Assembly: GCA_033675265.1 (NCBI GenBank)
Contig: JAUJYZ010000200.1
Location: forward strand, 62,001-126,000
Direction: 5' to 3'
DNA from: Actinostola sp. cb2023
Taxonomy: Eukaryota; Cnidaria; Anthozoa; Actiniaria; Actinostolidae
DNA length: 64,000 bases
The translations under genes and the position numbers were made by a program. Below the pieces are notes generated by a model, which worked only from the letters and a program-made list of their open reading frames with translations, ran no database searches and was not told the DNA's origin. Positions 52,201-62,317 of the stretch are shown in pieces. Positions within the stretch are counted from its first letter, which is position 1. Each line of letters starts with the position of its first letter.

Positions 52201-54480
52201 ATTATTACTTGTTAATTAGTGGCATTAGCTTGGCAGTTTTTATTAAAACTAAGGTTGAAGATACAAAACTATTGTCATCTGTAGAAGTGTTGTCAATCTG
52301 TTCCCAAGGTCCATTTTGTGAGGATGAAGTCTCCCAATGCATTTCTTTATTCTTAAAAAAATTCACAGTTCTGACTGGTTTCTGTGAACCTGCTGCTGGT
52401 GTGGATCAGAGTTGGTAAAAGTAGTGACTGACATTCTTGTTCTTTCTGAAAATTTCAGTATTTCATTCTGAAAGTGAAGAAGCCAACATGTCATCAGAGA
52501 GCGATACACTGGTGTCATTATCGCCTGCCGTAAGGTTCCTCATTGATACCAACAGTATAGATGCCAAGCTCATTCCAGCCACAGGGCGTGGTGGCCGTAT
52601 ATTGAAGGGAGATATTCTCAAATATCTATCAAGTTCAGAGGTCAATACACAACCATTAGCACAATCTGTAGTTCCTATTCAACAGTCTGTCATACCACAA
52701 GCAGTCTCAGGTGAGGGAGTAGTTAGTGTACTGCTCAATATTGATTTCATCCATTCATTTGTTCATTCTTTAATAAATATTTATACAGATACTTTCGAGG
52801 TAAACAAATTGTATTATGTCTTCAGACGAACCATCTACAATTCCACCAATTCCATCTAGCACCACCATTCAGACTGGTGGTTATATTGATATTCCAAATA
52901 CTGGAATGCGTTCTGTTATTGCAAAAAGACTGACAGAGTCCAAGACTACTATACCACACGTGTATGCATCAACACAATGCATCATGGATAATTTACAGAA
53001 CTTGAGACAAAGTTTGCAAGAAAGAAACATCAAGGTAATGATGCATTACAGGGGCGGATCTAGAGATTTTGAAAGGGGGGTACACCACTAAAGGCCCCTT
53101 CTTCTAGGGGGTGTGGAAGCATGCCTCCCCCAGAAAATTTTGAATTCTAGAAGTTCGAAAATGCAATTTCCATCCATTCTGGGCATCAAATGGTGGGGAA
53201 ACGTGGGCGAATATGTATCAGGCCCAACTCAAAGGGGGGGAGGGGCACCAGCCCCCCATGTGCCCCCCCCCCCTCCCTTGGATCCGCCCCTGCATTACAA
53301 TTGGCCACTCAAAGTAACACAAAATACTACATGCATACTGTGATATAAACACAGTCTGTTTGAGATGCTTATTGGCAAGAAAAATGCTTGGCTTCACCTT
53401 GTGTGTCAAAGCTTGCTTCTCTCATGCCCTACAACGCCCATTGTGTTTATATCACATGAGATCATCATAAAGCTATGCATTCAACTTATCATAGACACAA
53501 AGCACTGTCACTGTAGCTAGAGTATTGTATTATAAAGCCAATCCACCATCTTGAACATGGAAGGAAAAAAATAAAAATTAAAAATTATTATCTTGAACAT
53601 GGACAGGACGAACAAAAATGTCTTGATTTTCAGGTTTATTCAGAGTGAAATAATGCATTCTGTTATACAGAGCAACCCTAGACAGTAGTACATTACTCAA
53701 TCTAATCAATGCCAAATCCTCGTTATATCAAGGTTTCACTGAATGATTTAATAGTGAAGATTGCTGGAGTCACTTTACGGCAAGTCCCAGAGATGAATGC
53801 TGTGTGGGATGGATCTGCTGCAAAACTAGTGAAGGAAATTGATGTTGCTGTTGCTGTGGCAACAGATGGAGGTCTTATCACGCCTGTTGTCAGGGATGCT
53901 GCAAACCTGCATGTGACACAGATCTCACTTGTTCTTAAGGTAATTAAGTCTACCATAATAATATTGGAGTAAATGACTTGTGATCAAAACCCAAATTCTC
54001 CTTTGAAATTCAAAGAATCTCAAGGAGAATTTATATTTTGATCATAGATCACTTCTCGCATGGACTCATGTTTGATTTCTTATTCTCATTTATATTTCTG
54101 TCAAAGCAAGGCTTCTTTAAACCATCATTCGCTTGGCAAAACTCACGATAATTGATACACTATGTTCCATGTTACAGGATCTTGCATCAAGAGCACGTAG
54201 TAACAAACTCCAACTTCATGAGTTTCAAGGTGGTTCGTTTACTATCTCCAACCTTGGGATGTTTGGCATTACAGAGTTCTCAGCTGTCATCAACCCACCT
54301 CAAGCCTCCATCTTAGCAGTAGGTGGAACCCAACTTTCTTTGACAGCAGACGAAGTTGTACACAAAGTAATGACTGTTACCCTGTCATGTGATGCCAGGA
54401 TGGTTGATAACGAGTTAGCATCACGATGGCTGCAGACATTTAAGAAATATATTGAAAATCCAACAAGTATAGGCTTATGA
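49285..54480 (+). CDS. PDHX: Pyruvate dehydrogenase complex E3-binding protein (component X), 6 exons
   Basis: The exons are 49285-49420, 51024-51311, 52459-52710, 52826-53034, 53733-53939 and 54178-54480, GT-AG and in phase, giving 464 residues. The first 46 residues are an acid-free, R/S-rich mitochondrial presequence. One lipoyl domain follows (47-125, LMPALSPTMEEGTIVAWL) with the lipoyl-lysine K90 in ETDKSTI. Next come a linker, a peripheral-subunit-binding domain (162-199, LSPAVRFLIDTN, GRGGRILKGDILKYL) and an acyltransferase-like core from about 240 (IAKRLTESKTTIPHVYAST, GGSFTISNLGMFGI, INPPQASILAVGG). The E2 active-site HRxxD is replaced by CDARMVD, with A437 at the histidine position, as expected for the non-catalytic E3-binding protein rather than DLAT. 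By family it docks dihydrolipoamide dehydrogenase onto the PDH core in the mitochondrial matrix. It is convergent with MED16. Confidence 0.93.
49704..50507. mobile_element. 804-bp transposon-like element with about 215-bp inverted repeats (PDHX intron 1)
   Basis: It begins CCACAGGTAGCCCAAGCTGT and ends with the reverse complement. The arms match through CCTTGAGTTACCCTATAAT (to about 49919) and its mirror from about 50294. GAGGA-like sequence repeats on both flanks. The 375-bp centre has no convincing frame, so it is a non-autonomous element. The GTAGCCCA/GGGCTACCTGTG terminus is similar to motifs at 46820 and 46905. Confidence 0.85.
50604..50761. repeat. Foldback hairpin in PDHX intron 1
   Basis: GCAATAGCTGATATCGAAGT and the following 40 bases (to GAGGCTATC) pair with GATAGCCTCAACTTGAAACC through TATCAGCTATTGC. 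The stem is about 60 bp with a loop of about 40 bp. Confidence 0.85.
50850..50957. repeat. Short tandem repeat CATGGCA(T/C)GGTTAG/GTAGCG in PDHX intron 1
   Basis: About seven units of 15-16 bp such as GCATGGCACGGTAGC, ending some 65 bp before exon 2. Confidence 0.9.
51420..51555. repeat. GAAGGGGTCCCT foldback family, copy B (PDHX intron 2)
   Basis: Internal CTCTGATCAAAATCTAAATT and AGAATTTGGGTTTTGATCAT arms, with a right end CTTGCAGGGACCCCTTCAAT; the left end is degraded. Confidence 0.75.
51600..52290. repeat. Inverted-repeat element enclosing a GAATGAAT tract (PDHX intron 2)
   Basis: The left arm ATCTTCAACCTTAGTTTTGA...AACTGCCAAGCT (about 51630-51690) is complementary to AGCTTGGCAGTTTTTATTAA...GGTTGAAGAT (about 52225-52265). 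Flanking GTAGAAGT also appears on both sides. AAGCTTTCGGGCTAAGCGCC follows the left arm. From about 51993 to 52190 there is degenerate (GAATGAATGAATGGAT)n. Open frames reading SFIHSFIH come from this tract. Confidence 0.75.
53050..53291. mobile_element. hAT-like MITE with target duplication (PDHX intron 4)
   Basis: It runs from GGGGCGGATCTAGAGATTTT to TTGGATCCGCCCC; TGCATTACA (8-9 bp) is present immediately on both sides, matching the 8-bp duplication typical of hAT elements. The interior is G-run and C-run rich, about 240 bp, non-coding. Confidence 0.85.
53955..54060. repeat. GAAGGGGTCCCT foldback family, copy C, core only (PDHX intron 5)
   Basis: TGACTTGTGATCAAAACCCA and TATTTTGATCATAGATCACT form opposed arms around AATTCTCC/GGAGAATT; the outer termini are missing. 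Confidence 0.65.
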
Positions 54481-55075
54481 AGGAGTGTGCTGTGTCTTTT
54501 AGTAGAATGGTTCCTTCAGTGGACAAAGGTTCTGACAAACAGATCTCAAATTAGGTGAAACTACTTCAAGACACAAGTAGTGAGGTGTAAAGTTCATTAC
54601 CAGGGTATGACTACTTCCTGCATATGCACATGCCCGTCATTGGGCTTGAGTCACATCTATATATATAACATTGAACTTTAATGATCTAAAACCAGTGCAC
54701 TATTTTATTCTCTATTTTGCCATGGGTTATGAAGTTAGAAGTGATTGAATGTTGGTTTAATGCGAACATTTTGCATGTAGATAATATGTATATTGAAAAC
54801 AATTGAAAAACTTCAATGGTTGTAGATGTAAACAAGACTTCTTCCATGATCCCATTTTTATCAAAGTTTTAAAAGATCTCAGAATTACATGAATATTTAT
54901 TGCTATTCATGACTTTATCAAGTATTGTAAATGTATAAAACTAGGTACACCTACATCAGTTCAGAGTTGAGATAACAGGAATTTGACAACATGGAAGTGC
55001 TGGTGATTCCTGTATTTCTATCCTTGTGATTATGAAAGTACTACATTTATTTGTAAAAACATTATTTTAATATCT

Positions 55076-55106
55076 AATAAAATCTCAATGAATAAATACT
55101 TTTATT
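55076..55106. terminator. Interlocked poly(A) signals of PDHX (+) and MED16 (-)
   Basis: Plus-strand AATAAA at 55076-55081 and 55091-55096 can serve PDHX (about 600 bases after its stop). TTTATT at 55101-55106 (AATAAA on minus) can serve MED16 (about 170 bases after its stop). The convergent transcripts therefore probably meet or overlap here. Confidence 0.55.
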
Positions 55107-55278
55107 ACATTTACATTTGTGGTACACATTTACTATTACTACTGACAAAAAGGCTATCGATACCAGACAGTCTTTACATTTACCCAGTAATACAATGAAC
55201 TGTTTTACTTTTTCTTCAGTACAAAGACTGTACATGTGTCATGACTGTTGTATATTGTATTCTTTAGTACAAAGTATG

Positions 55279-58200
55279 TCATGACTGTTGTATATTGTAT
55301 TTTTTCCAACTTCCCCCACAGTAACATGACTTGAGCCACCTCTGCTCCCACGTTTGAAGTATCACATTTTGACTTATTGGGCCACCTAACTGTGATACGC
55401 AGCTGCATCTGAAATGAACACAGTGTAATATACATTTAGAAAATATTAAATAGAATGATTGATAGAGTGCAACTTAGAAAAGCTTGAAAACTAAATAGCT
55501 AATTAGTACTAAATAGCACCAATGAACCAATAGAAAACAATAGAAATAGCACTATTTAGTACTATTTAAAGTTAGTACTATTTCACGCTTTTCTAAATTG
55601 CACTCTATGCTTTAGTCTTTGAGATGGCTGACATTGTTCATGCAGAGTAGCCTACGAAGCGCAGTCGCTCGTGTGGCGAGCATCAAAGGAGTGACTGCCC
55701 ATGCAGGCTATGTTCAGAGCCGTTGGTTAAATGTTGTCGTTATGACAACCCTGTGCATGTATGACTTTATGGAATAGAGCCTACATGTACATGTACATGT
55801 AGTTAATACTGTACCTGGTACACTGTCTAAGTTTAACATCTGGTCCCGCATCAATAAACACTCTTCTAATGACGTCTAAATAGTAAGGACTTTCTGGTGC
55901 AACAGGCAGGACTGCCGAGGCAAACGGATGATAACTGTGGCGGACACTAGAACCAGTTGGTCTGTTGTTAAACTGGTATATTGCTGGTTTAATGGGTCCA
56001 CTTACAGGCTTGCCAGTCACTCCTGAAAGTATATATCACAAGTAAACGTGAAGGTGTAAAGATACCGCCTGGCTTGACTCCTCAGGCACCAGTCCCACCA
56101 ACACTCTGGGTGATCGTTGGGGAGTTATACCTAGCTGATTTCCCTGGCTAAGGGAGGGTGGGGTGGAATGCAGCTGGTCCTGCCTATGGTGTCCAACTCA
56201 TAAAGAAACATGTTTTTCATCATTACACGTGATATTTACTGCATGAACGGCCGTGTTGTATTGGTAGATATAGATCCGAGCAGTAGGTGAGGATCTATAT
56301 CTCCGATACAACATTACATGGACAAGAATGCTGTAAATGGCTTCTAAAACTCCATCCCAATTTACCTTAGTTGATTTAAAACAGCATTACACAAAATCTA
56401 AGCAAATAACACAAGAAAATTACAGAACTTTCTTGTAAAGGTACTTTTGACGTCACTGTCATGCGCAGGATACACCTCGAGTCATCCCACATTGGAGAGA
56501 GCTTTTGTATTCGTAAGTTGCTGTCGGTGCTATGCAAAGGTCAATGATATGAGTAAATGAGACCTTTGCATGACCTGATGTATCAGTTCTCTATCACTGA
56601 TATAGAACTGATGAATAAAACATTAGTGCTGTATCAGTGATACGTACTGTTTACAGAATGAGTGGCCGTCATTCTGTATCGGTAGATACAGATACGAGCC
56701 GAAGGCGAGTATCTGTAGATCTGATACAGAACGGACACAAATTCTGTAAACGGCTTCTAAAATGCCATCATAAGTACCTACATTTATCTAAAATAGTATT
56801 ACATAATTATACAGCAAATAACGCAAGAAAATCACAACACTTTCTTGTGAAGGTACTTGTGACATCACTGATCATGCACAGGATACACCTCAACTTATCC
56901 CACATTGGAAAGAGGTTTTGTAATTCGTAAGTAGCAAGCCGTAAGGATATTCTTAACTTGCTATCGGTGCTATGCAAGGGTCAATGATACGAGTAAATGA
57001 GACCTTTGCAGGCAATCAGTCTTATCACTGATAAAGAACCGATTAATAAAACATCAGAGAATGTTTTATTTATCATCGGTCTGTATTGCTTCCGTGTAAC
57101 AGACACTGATGTTTTATTCATCAGTTCTGTATCCGTGTAACAGATACTGATGTTTTATTCATCAGTGTCTGTATCGGACTATACAGATCCATGCACCTGA
57201 CCAAATGGACAGCTCCCATTGGCCTAATGGCTCATGAATTATTAATGAGTTTTAGAAAGCAGTGATACAGCATTAATGTTTTATTCATTAGGTCTGTATC
57301 ACTGATAAAGCACTGAATGATGTTTTATTCATCAGTGTCTGTATCGGGGTATACAGATCCATGCATGTGACTGATTCAACCAACCTGGTTGGATCAATTG
57401 CTCATGAATTATTATTGAGGTTTAGAAAGTTATTTACAGGCTTACAGTAATGCTTTATATCGTACCTCTGTTAAGGTTTGGTGCCTTCATATTGAGAATA
57501 AACAACTGGTTTGGGAGCAAGGGAGACGCCTCGGCTACAATGGGAAACATTGACATCATATCAATTAATTAAATTTGGACATTTTCTAGCATAAGTAGAG
57601 TACATAATGGACACCATGGCAGTCTTACTGGCATACCATAAGTGTGTTACTGACCCACCTGCAAGTCTGTCTTCAAATTCTTGTCCTTCTGATGGCTGTT
57701 TACAGTGAATCCACATCTTGGTGATGATTTTGAACAGCAAAGCTAGTGAATCCTTCTTATCTGTAACATATACAAATGTACACAAGTTACTTATTAGTAC
57801 AGCTATACACTGTAGTTGCAATACAGAAACATTGTGATGGCTGACCTGCTGAAGGGGTGATGGATGGTACAACTGAGGGGCATTGACTGACCCCAAAGCC
57901 GTATCAAAACCAACATCTCTTTCATGATTCCCAGCACTTCAGCATTACGTCCAAGGCTCACCTGCAATTCATACACATTATAAAAATACATGCAACTATA
58001 ACTTTTTCTCTACGTGGTCAAAAGCTTTTGACCTGAAATCCAATTTACCGGCCTGCTGCAACAATACATACCCCAGGTACAGAGTCTTTAGTGTGACGTG
58101 TTGTAAAAGCGGCGATAATAAACATTGCTAGGTCTGTAATCCATTGGATCAATGGGTACACAGCAGTAAGGATTGCTGAAATAATAGAAAAATTATTTAT

Positions 58201-61200
58201 TTCGATGTTCTATGGCGTCAACGTATACATATTAAGTATGTGCACAAAGTATTGTGGTAATAATGTACATAATAATTGAAGGGCTCCCTGCAAGAACAAC
58301 GTAAGTGACCTCTGATCAAAATCTAAATTATCCTCGAGATTCTTTGAATTTCAAAGTAGAATTTGGGTTTTGATCACAAGTCACCTACTCCATTCTTGCA
58401 GGGACCCCTTCAATTATGTATGTGTATAGCTTGGGAATAATTATACCATATTACCGATTCAGATCCTTACCAGCCTCGACAGCATACTCCTTGTTATCGA
58501 CTGACAAGACATATTTATCAATATCCATTTCTGATGTTCTTCCTAGTGTACAAGTCTCTAATGATATAAAATGTTCAATATTGATTGATTAAATTTATCT
58601 AAATCAATACTATCACTGTGCGTGTGTCACATACTCGTTAGCTGTTCAATACTACTGTGTGAGCAAGAGGGCAGAGAGCGGAACAACATGGCAACTGCAT
58701 AAAGGAACTGAGAAGCATAACAATCCATGGCTTGTCCACAACCATCCTTCGTACACCTAAAAATACAATCAATCCACTGCATTACCTGAACTAAATAATT
58801 ATAATAATTATAATAATAATAAATTTATTTCTTATATTGCGCAAAAAGCATGTGGATGATCTACAATGTATTGCACATTACAAAATTAAAATATCCTATC
58901 TTATTATGAATCCAAACATGGCCTACCTGTACAAACTGGCTTTTAATGCCATTATTTTTGGAATCAGCATGTGTTGTTGGGGTGTGTACTGCTGGATTAG
59001 TTGTTGCTGTTGGCTGAACTCATCAAGTAACTGTTTCAGTACTGATTCTGTTGTGTCTGAAAGATATACGAAGAATACTAAGCTGTATGAATTATTAGCC
59101 AATGTATTTACAAACGTTTATTGTACATGTACAAAATGTATGTGAGAGTAAGAAGTTTATGGATGATCAGTAATTTTGAAGTTACTGTCAAGTATCACCC
59201 TCAATAAATAAAGTCACTTATATATGTTAAGTGGCTGTGTACTTCTATAATGGATTTACCTGCAGGAGTACCAAGATGTGATACCAGTATCACGTCCCAC
59301 CACTCCCATCCTGTAACAAGACAGTATTCTAACAAATCTACTAGACTTCTCTTCATACGATTTATTGACATGCCATCTGAAAATAGAACCACATATTCTA
59401 CGATTACATTAGAATATAGTCATACTCACTCGACCAATCAGCGCCCAGCATTTGTGCGCTCTATATCTCATAAAGGAGCTTTATCAATGGATTCATTAGT
59501 ATTCTCTATATAGAGAATACTAATAAAGCTTTGTTTTCTTTTGTTTCAAAGCCTTATTAGTATTCTCTATATAGGGAATACTAATGACTAACTTAGAGAA
59601 TACTAGAGCGCAAATATTATATCCGTGAAATCGTTAACTAAATAGTACTAATAAATAGCACCAAATGCTTTATCATTGTTGTCTACTTGTAAAATGTTAA
59701 TTGGTACTAAATGTTAGCGCTTATTTCACGGATATAATATTTGCACTCTACATGAATAACGTGTACTAAACTATATACAAGAAATATTATAATACAATCT
59801 TAGTTTAATCTTCAAATACTATTCAAATATTATTATATCATAATCCAATAAATCACAGTTATTTGGATTCGTTAAGCAGCTAGATCAATACATGAATACT
59901 GCGGATACATAATTAAATACAGATCATAATTTATTACTATACTAAACACTAAAAAACGTAGCGAGTCACTTACTCTTCAAAATGAAATCACAAGCGCGAG
60001 TTTCTCCATGTTCTACAAGAAGTGTAGATGTACGGATATTCATCAGTCATCCAAGTTCTTCGTATATGATTATTGCGATATATTAAATGTCCACATCGTG
60101 CTTGAGTTTTCTTTGGTGTTCATTATTTCATCAAGTAACTTTTTCAATTTCGTCCGTTCTAACTGGTTTGAAAAAACTTTGAGATTTCTGCTCTTCATTT
60201 CCACAACAAATATCGGTATTTTCTAGCGTTGCAAGCTTCGTATTTAAAAGCCTCAAGCTTCGGATATTCATCTTCACTCCACTGAAGTCACACACAACTG
60301 AACAGATTTGCATAAGCGTACATGTATGTGCATTTGAAATCAGTATTCCTTTGGGAAAGCAACAGACATGCAGCCAAAGAATACTCTCGTGAGTATGACT
60401 ATATTCTAAAACGGTTAGAGAATAAACACTCGTGCTTTATGGAATTTAGAGCACCTCGCATTGATAGAAGGGCCACTCGGCGCTACGCGCCTCGTGGCCT
60501 TCTATCTGCTGCTCGGAGCTCTAAATCCCATAAAGCACTCGCGTTATTCTCTAACCCTTACTTGTACTTCAATAATCTTGGCCACAACAATTGCAGGGGT
60601 GGACAAATGCTGCAACAATATTGCCAGCAATTTGATGTGCAATATTGCACTGTGTATCTGTATCAAGTGATTTTACCTGTTGAATGATGTAGTTTAAAAA
60701 GCGATATGTCACCACTTGATGTTACTCCCACCAAACAACAACAGCAAGGAGAGAACGTAAGTGCTGACATGACACCCAGTGAATGAGAACTTGTTGATTG
60801 AGCTTGAGACATTCTAGGTTTCTTGCTTACTGGTGACAAAGATAAACCACCTCATTAGATTCCATGAGATGACAATATTATTACACTTACATTGTACGTG
60901 CAGTATATTATTCGAAGTACACAATGTATGTACATTGTATTTCTTGATCAGGGCTGTCATCACATTTCTGTGTGGCTGGATAAACTTAGCTTGTGTTTTT
61001 GTTTTGATTATTCCAAAACCTTGAGTACTGGTACCTTGCAATTTCAACTACTCTGTTCATAAGAACAGAAGCACAAATACTGCAATATAAGCTGGCCTTT
61101 ATAAGGACCTGTTTTAATTTCTTTTTTTTTTTTTTTGCACCTAAACATTGCAATCAAAACATTTACAAAATCATTGCAGAATTTTTTTTGGTATGACACA

Positions 61201-62317
61201 AGTGAGTTTTCTTTGGTCGAGTTGAAAGAGTTTTCAAATTGCTCTGTTTGTTACAAAAAGACTGGAGATTTCGTTCCCAGCGTGGATTTGATTGACTGAA
61301 GCACCTAAATGCAATGTTTTGATGCAAATAAAAAACTTCACTGGTTTCGATACAAGCAACACACCTATAAATGAATGTTACCTGATTCTAATGCTTGAGA
61401 AGCTTTTGGCTGGTTGCTCATAATTAGAAGAGAATGACTGAAAAAATGAAAAAAACTTTGAACTCCATCATTTTTCCAAGCCATTTGCAGCACAAGAAAC
61501 ATCTGAAAGGGCTGCATCAAGCGAAAAGGATCCTTATAACAACCAACATAATTCAAAATACTCTGTTCTCACAAGACAAATTGGCTCCATAGTTTGCAGA
61601 CCAAATGACAGTGACAATTTCTTGGTACTTGTAGTATGACTCTTAGTGAACAACAACACAAGCGAGAGATACAGTATGTGGAAAATGATGAAAGATGAGC
61701 TGAAACAAAAACACACAGTCTTGATTGATGCAGCCTAGCAGTCTACCTGTTGATCAATTCAGTCCTGCCATCCTCGTAGCTTACAGCTATGGCTGAAGCA
61801 GGGAATGTCATCACCTGTGATGTTTCAACTGTGGTACATGGTAGTCGTGGTAATGCTAGGGATACCATTTGAGCACTGTCCAAGTGAGATGCACAACAGG
61901 ACCATCTCTACATGATTACATACATAGGTTATGACAGTTAAGTGACTTTAATATTGCCCATTACTGGTGCTTTTGCACTACCCTGTATTTATCAGAGTTT
62001 CATGCGCAAAGCTCTATTTATCAATTCTTAACTTACAAAAATAGTAGGTTGCACACCAGAATGAGTGCGGAATGTAACTTTCTGAAACTTTTCCACTTTT
62101 TCTTTCCTCATATCCCATCTCTTGATGTAAGTACCAAACGGTCCTGTCAGTAGATAAATGAAAATACACATAGTTACATTGTACAAACAGTTACATGCAA
62201 GCGTACAGGTTATAAGTATAGGAGGCTGGTATTACATCTTACCTGATGTACAAACGAGAACAATTTCACCTGAGTTCTTGGAGAGAAACTGAATATCACA
62301 GACAGTGTACTCAGTCG
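55279..62317 (-). CDS. MED16: Mediator complex subunit 16, C-terminal two thirds (14 exons); 5' exons outside window
   Basis: In transcript order the exons are 62243-62317, 62037-62143, 61747-61907, 61382-61437, 60677-60839, 59260-59376, 58927-59056, 58635-58756, 58471-58557, 58072-58175, 57846-57961, 57659-57760, 55815-56022 and 55279-55408, about 559 codons. Matches to MED16 include VCDIQFLSKNSGEIVLVC (propeller), AIAVSYEDGRTEL, SKKPRMSQAQ, LLEYCLVTGWEWWDVIL, MALKASLYR, YPLIQWITDLAMF, MLVLIRLWG, LLFKIITKMWI and the cysteine-rich end CTRCSCV...TWEQRWLKSCYCGGSW. MED16 is a nuclear tail-module subunit linking activators to RNA polymerase II. Human MED16 has 877 residues, so about 285-320 N-terminal residues lie beyond 64000. 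The exon 57846-57961 is one base out of phase (see findings). It is convergent with PDHX. Confidence 0.92.
55463..55607. repeat. Foldback element in MED16 last intron
   Basis: TAGAGTGCAACTTAGAAAAGC pairs with the mirror GCTTTTCTAAATTGCACTCTA; the interior carries opposed ACTAAATAGCAC / TGCTATTT-type segments. The ends resemble those of the 59600-59752 foldback (GAGTGCAA). Confidence 0.8.
56225..57420. repeat. Cluster of related palindromic repeats in a MED16 intron
   Basis: Two copies of a foldback with GTA(C/T)TGTATCGGTAGATA-like arms and GTAAA(T/C)GGCTTCTAAAA (about 56235-56350 and 56640-56765) are each followed by a conserved block AACACAAGAAAATTACAGAA/TTTCTTGT(A/G)AAGGTACTT. Several copies of TTTTATTCATCAGTGTCTGT and ATACAGATCCATGCA follow (57060-57370). 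The whole intron 56023-57658 is element-derived as far as I can see. Confidence 0.7.
58273..58416. repeat. GAAGGGGTCCCT foldback family, copy D (MED16 intron)
   Basis: The best-preserved copy: TAATTGAAGGGCTCCCTGCA and TGCAGGGACCCCTTCAATTA ends, with CTCTGATCAAAATCTAAATT and GGGTTTTGATCACAAGTCAC arms. Confidence 0.85.
59485..59752. repeat. Two adjacent foldbacks in a MED16 intron
   Basis: CATTAGTATTCTCTATATAG palindromes lie at about 59494-59590. A second element runs from about 59605 (GAGCGCAAATATTATATCCG) to 59752 (CGGATATAATATTTGCACTC), with opposed AAATAGTACTAA / TTGGTACTAAAT segments inside. Confidence 0.8.
60413..60557. repeat. Long hairpin in a MED16 intron
   Basis: GGTTAGAGAATAAACACTCG through GAGCACCTCG and AGAAGGGCCACTCGGCGC pair with GCGCCTCGTGGCCTTCT through AGAGCTCT-like and CGCGTTATTCTCTAACC. 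The stem is about 65 bp with mismatches and almost no loop. Confidence 0.8.

Noticed and set aside
51741..52201. SFIHSFIH-type repeat frames
   Set aside because: Translation of a degenerate GAATGAAT tract inside an element in PDHX intron 2.
49285..54480. Identity as DLAT (catalytic E2)
   Set aside because: A single lipoyl domain and loss of the catalytic histidine (CDARMVD) favour the E3-binding protein PDHX.
57561..57896. Minus-strand 111-residue frame
   Set aside because: It reads through intron sequence and overlaps two MED16 exons in different phases; the real exons are 57659-57760 and 57846-57961.
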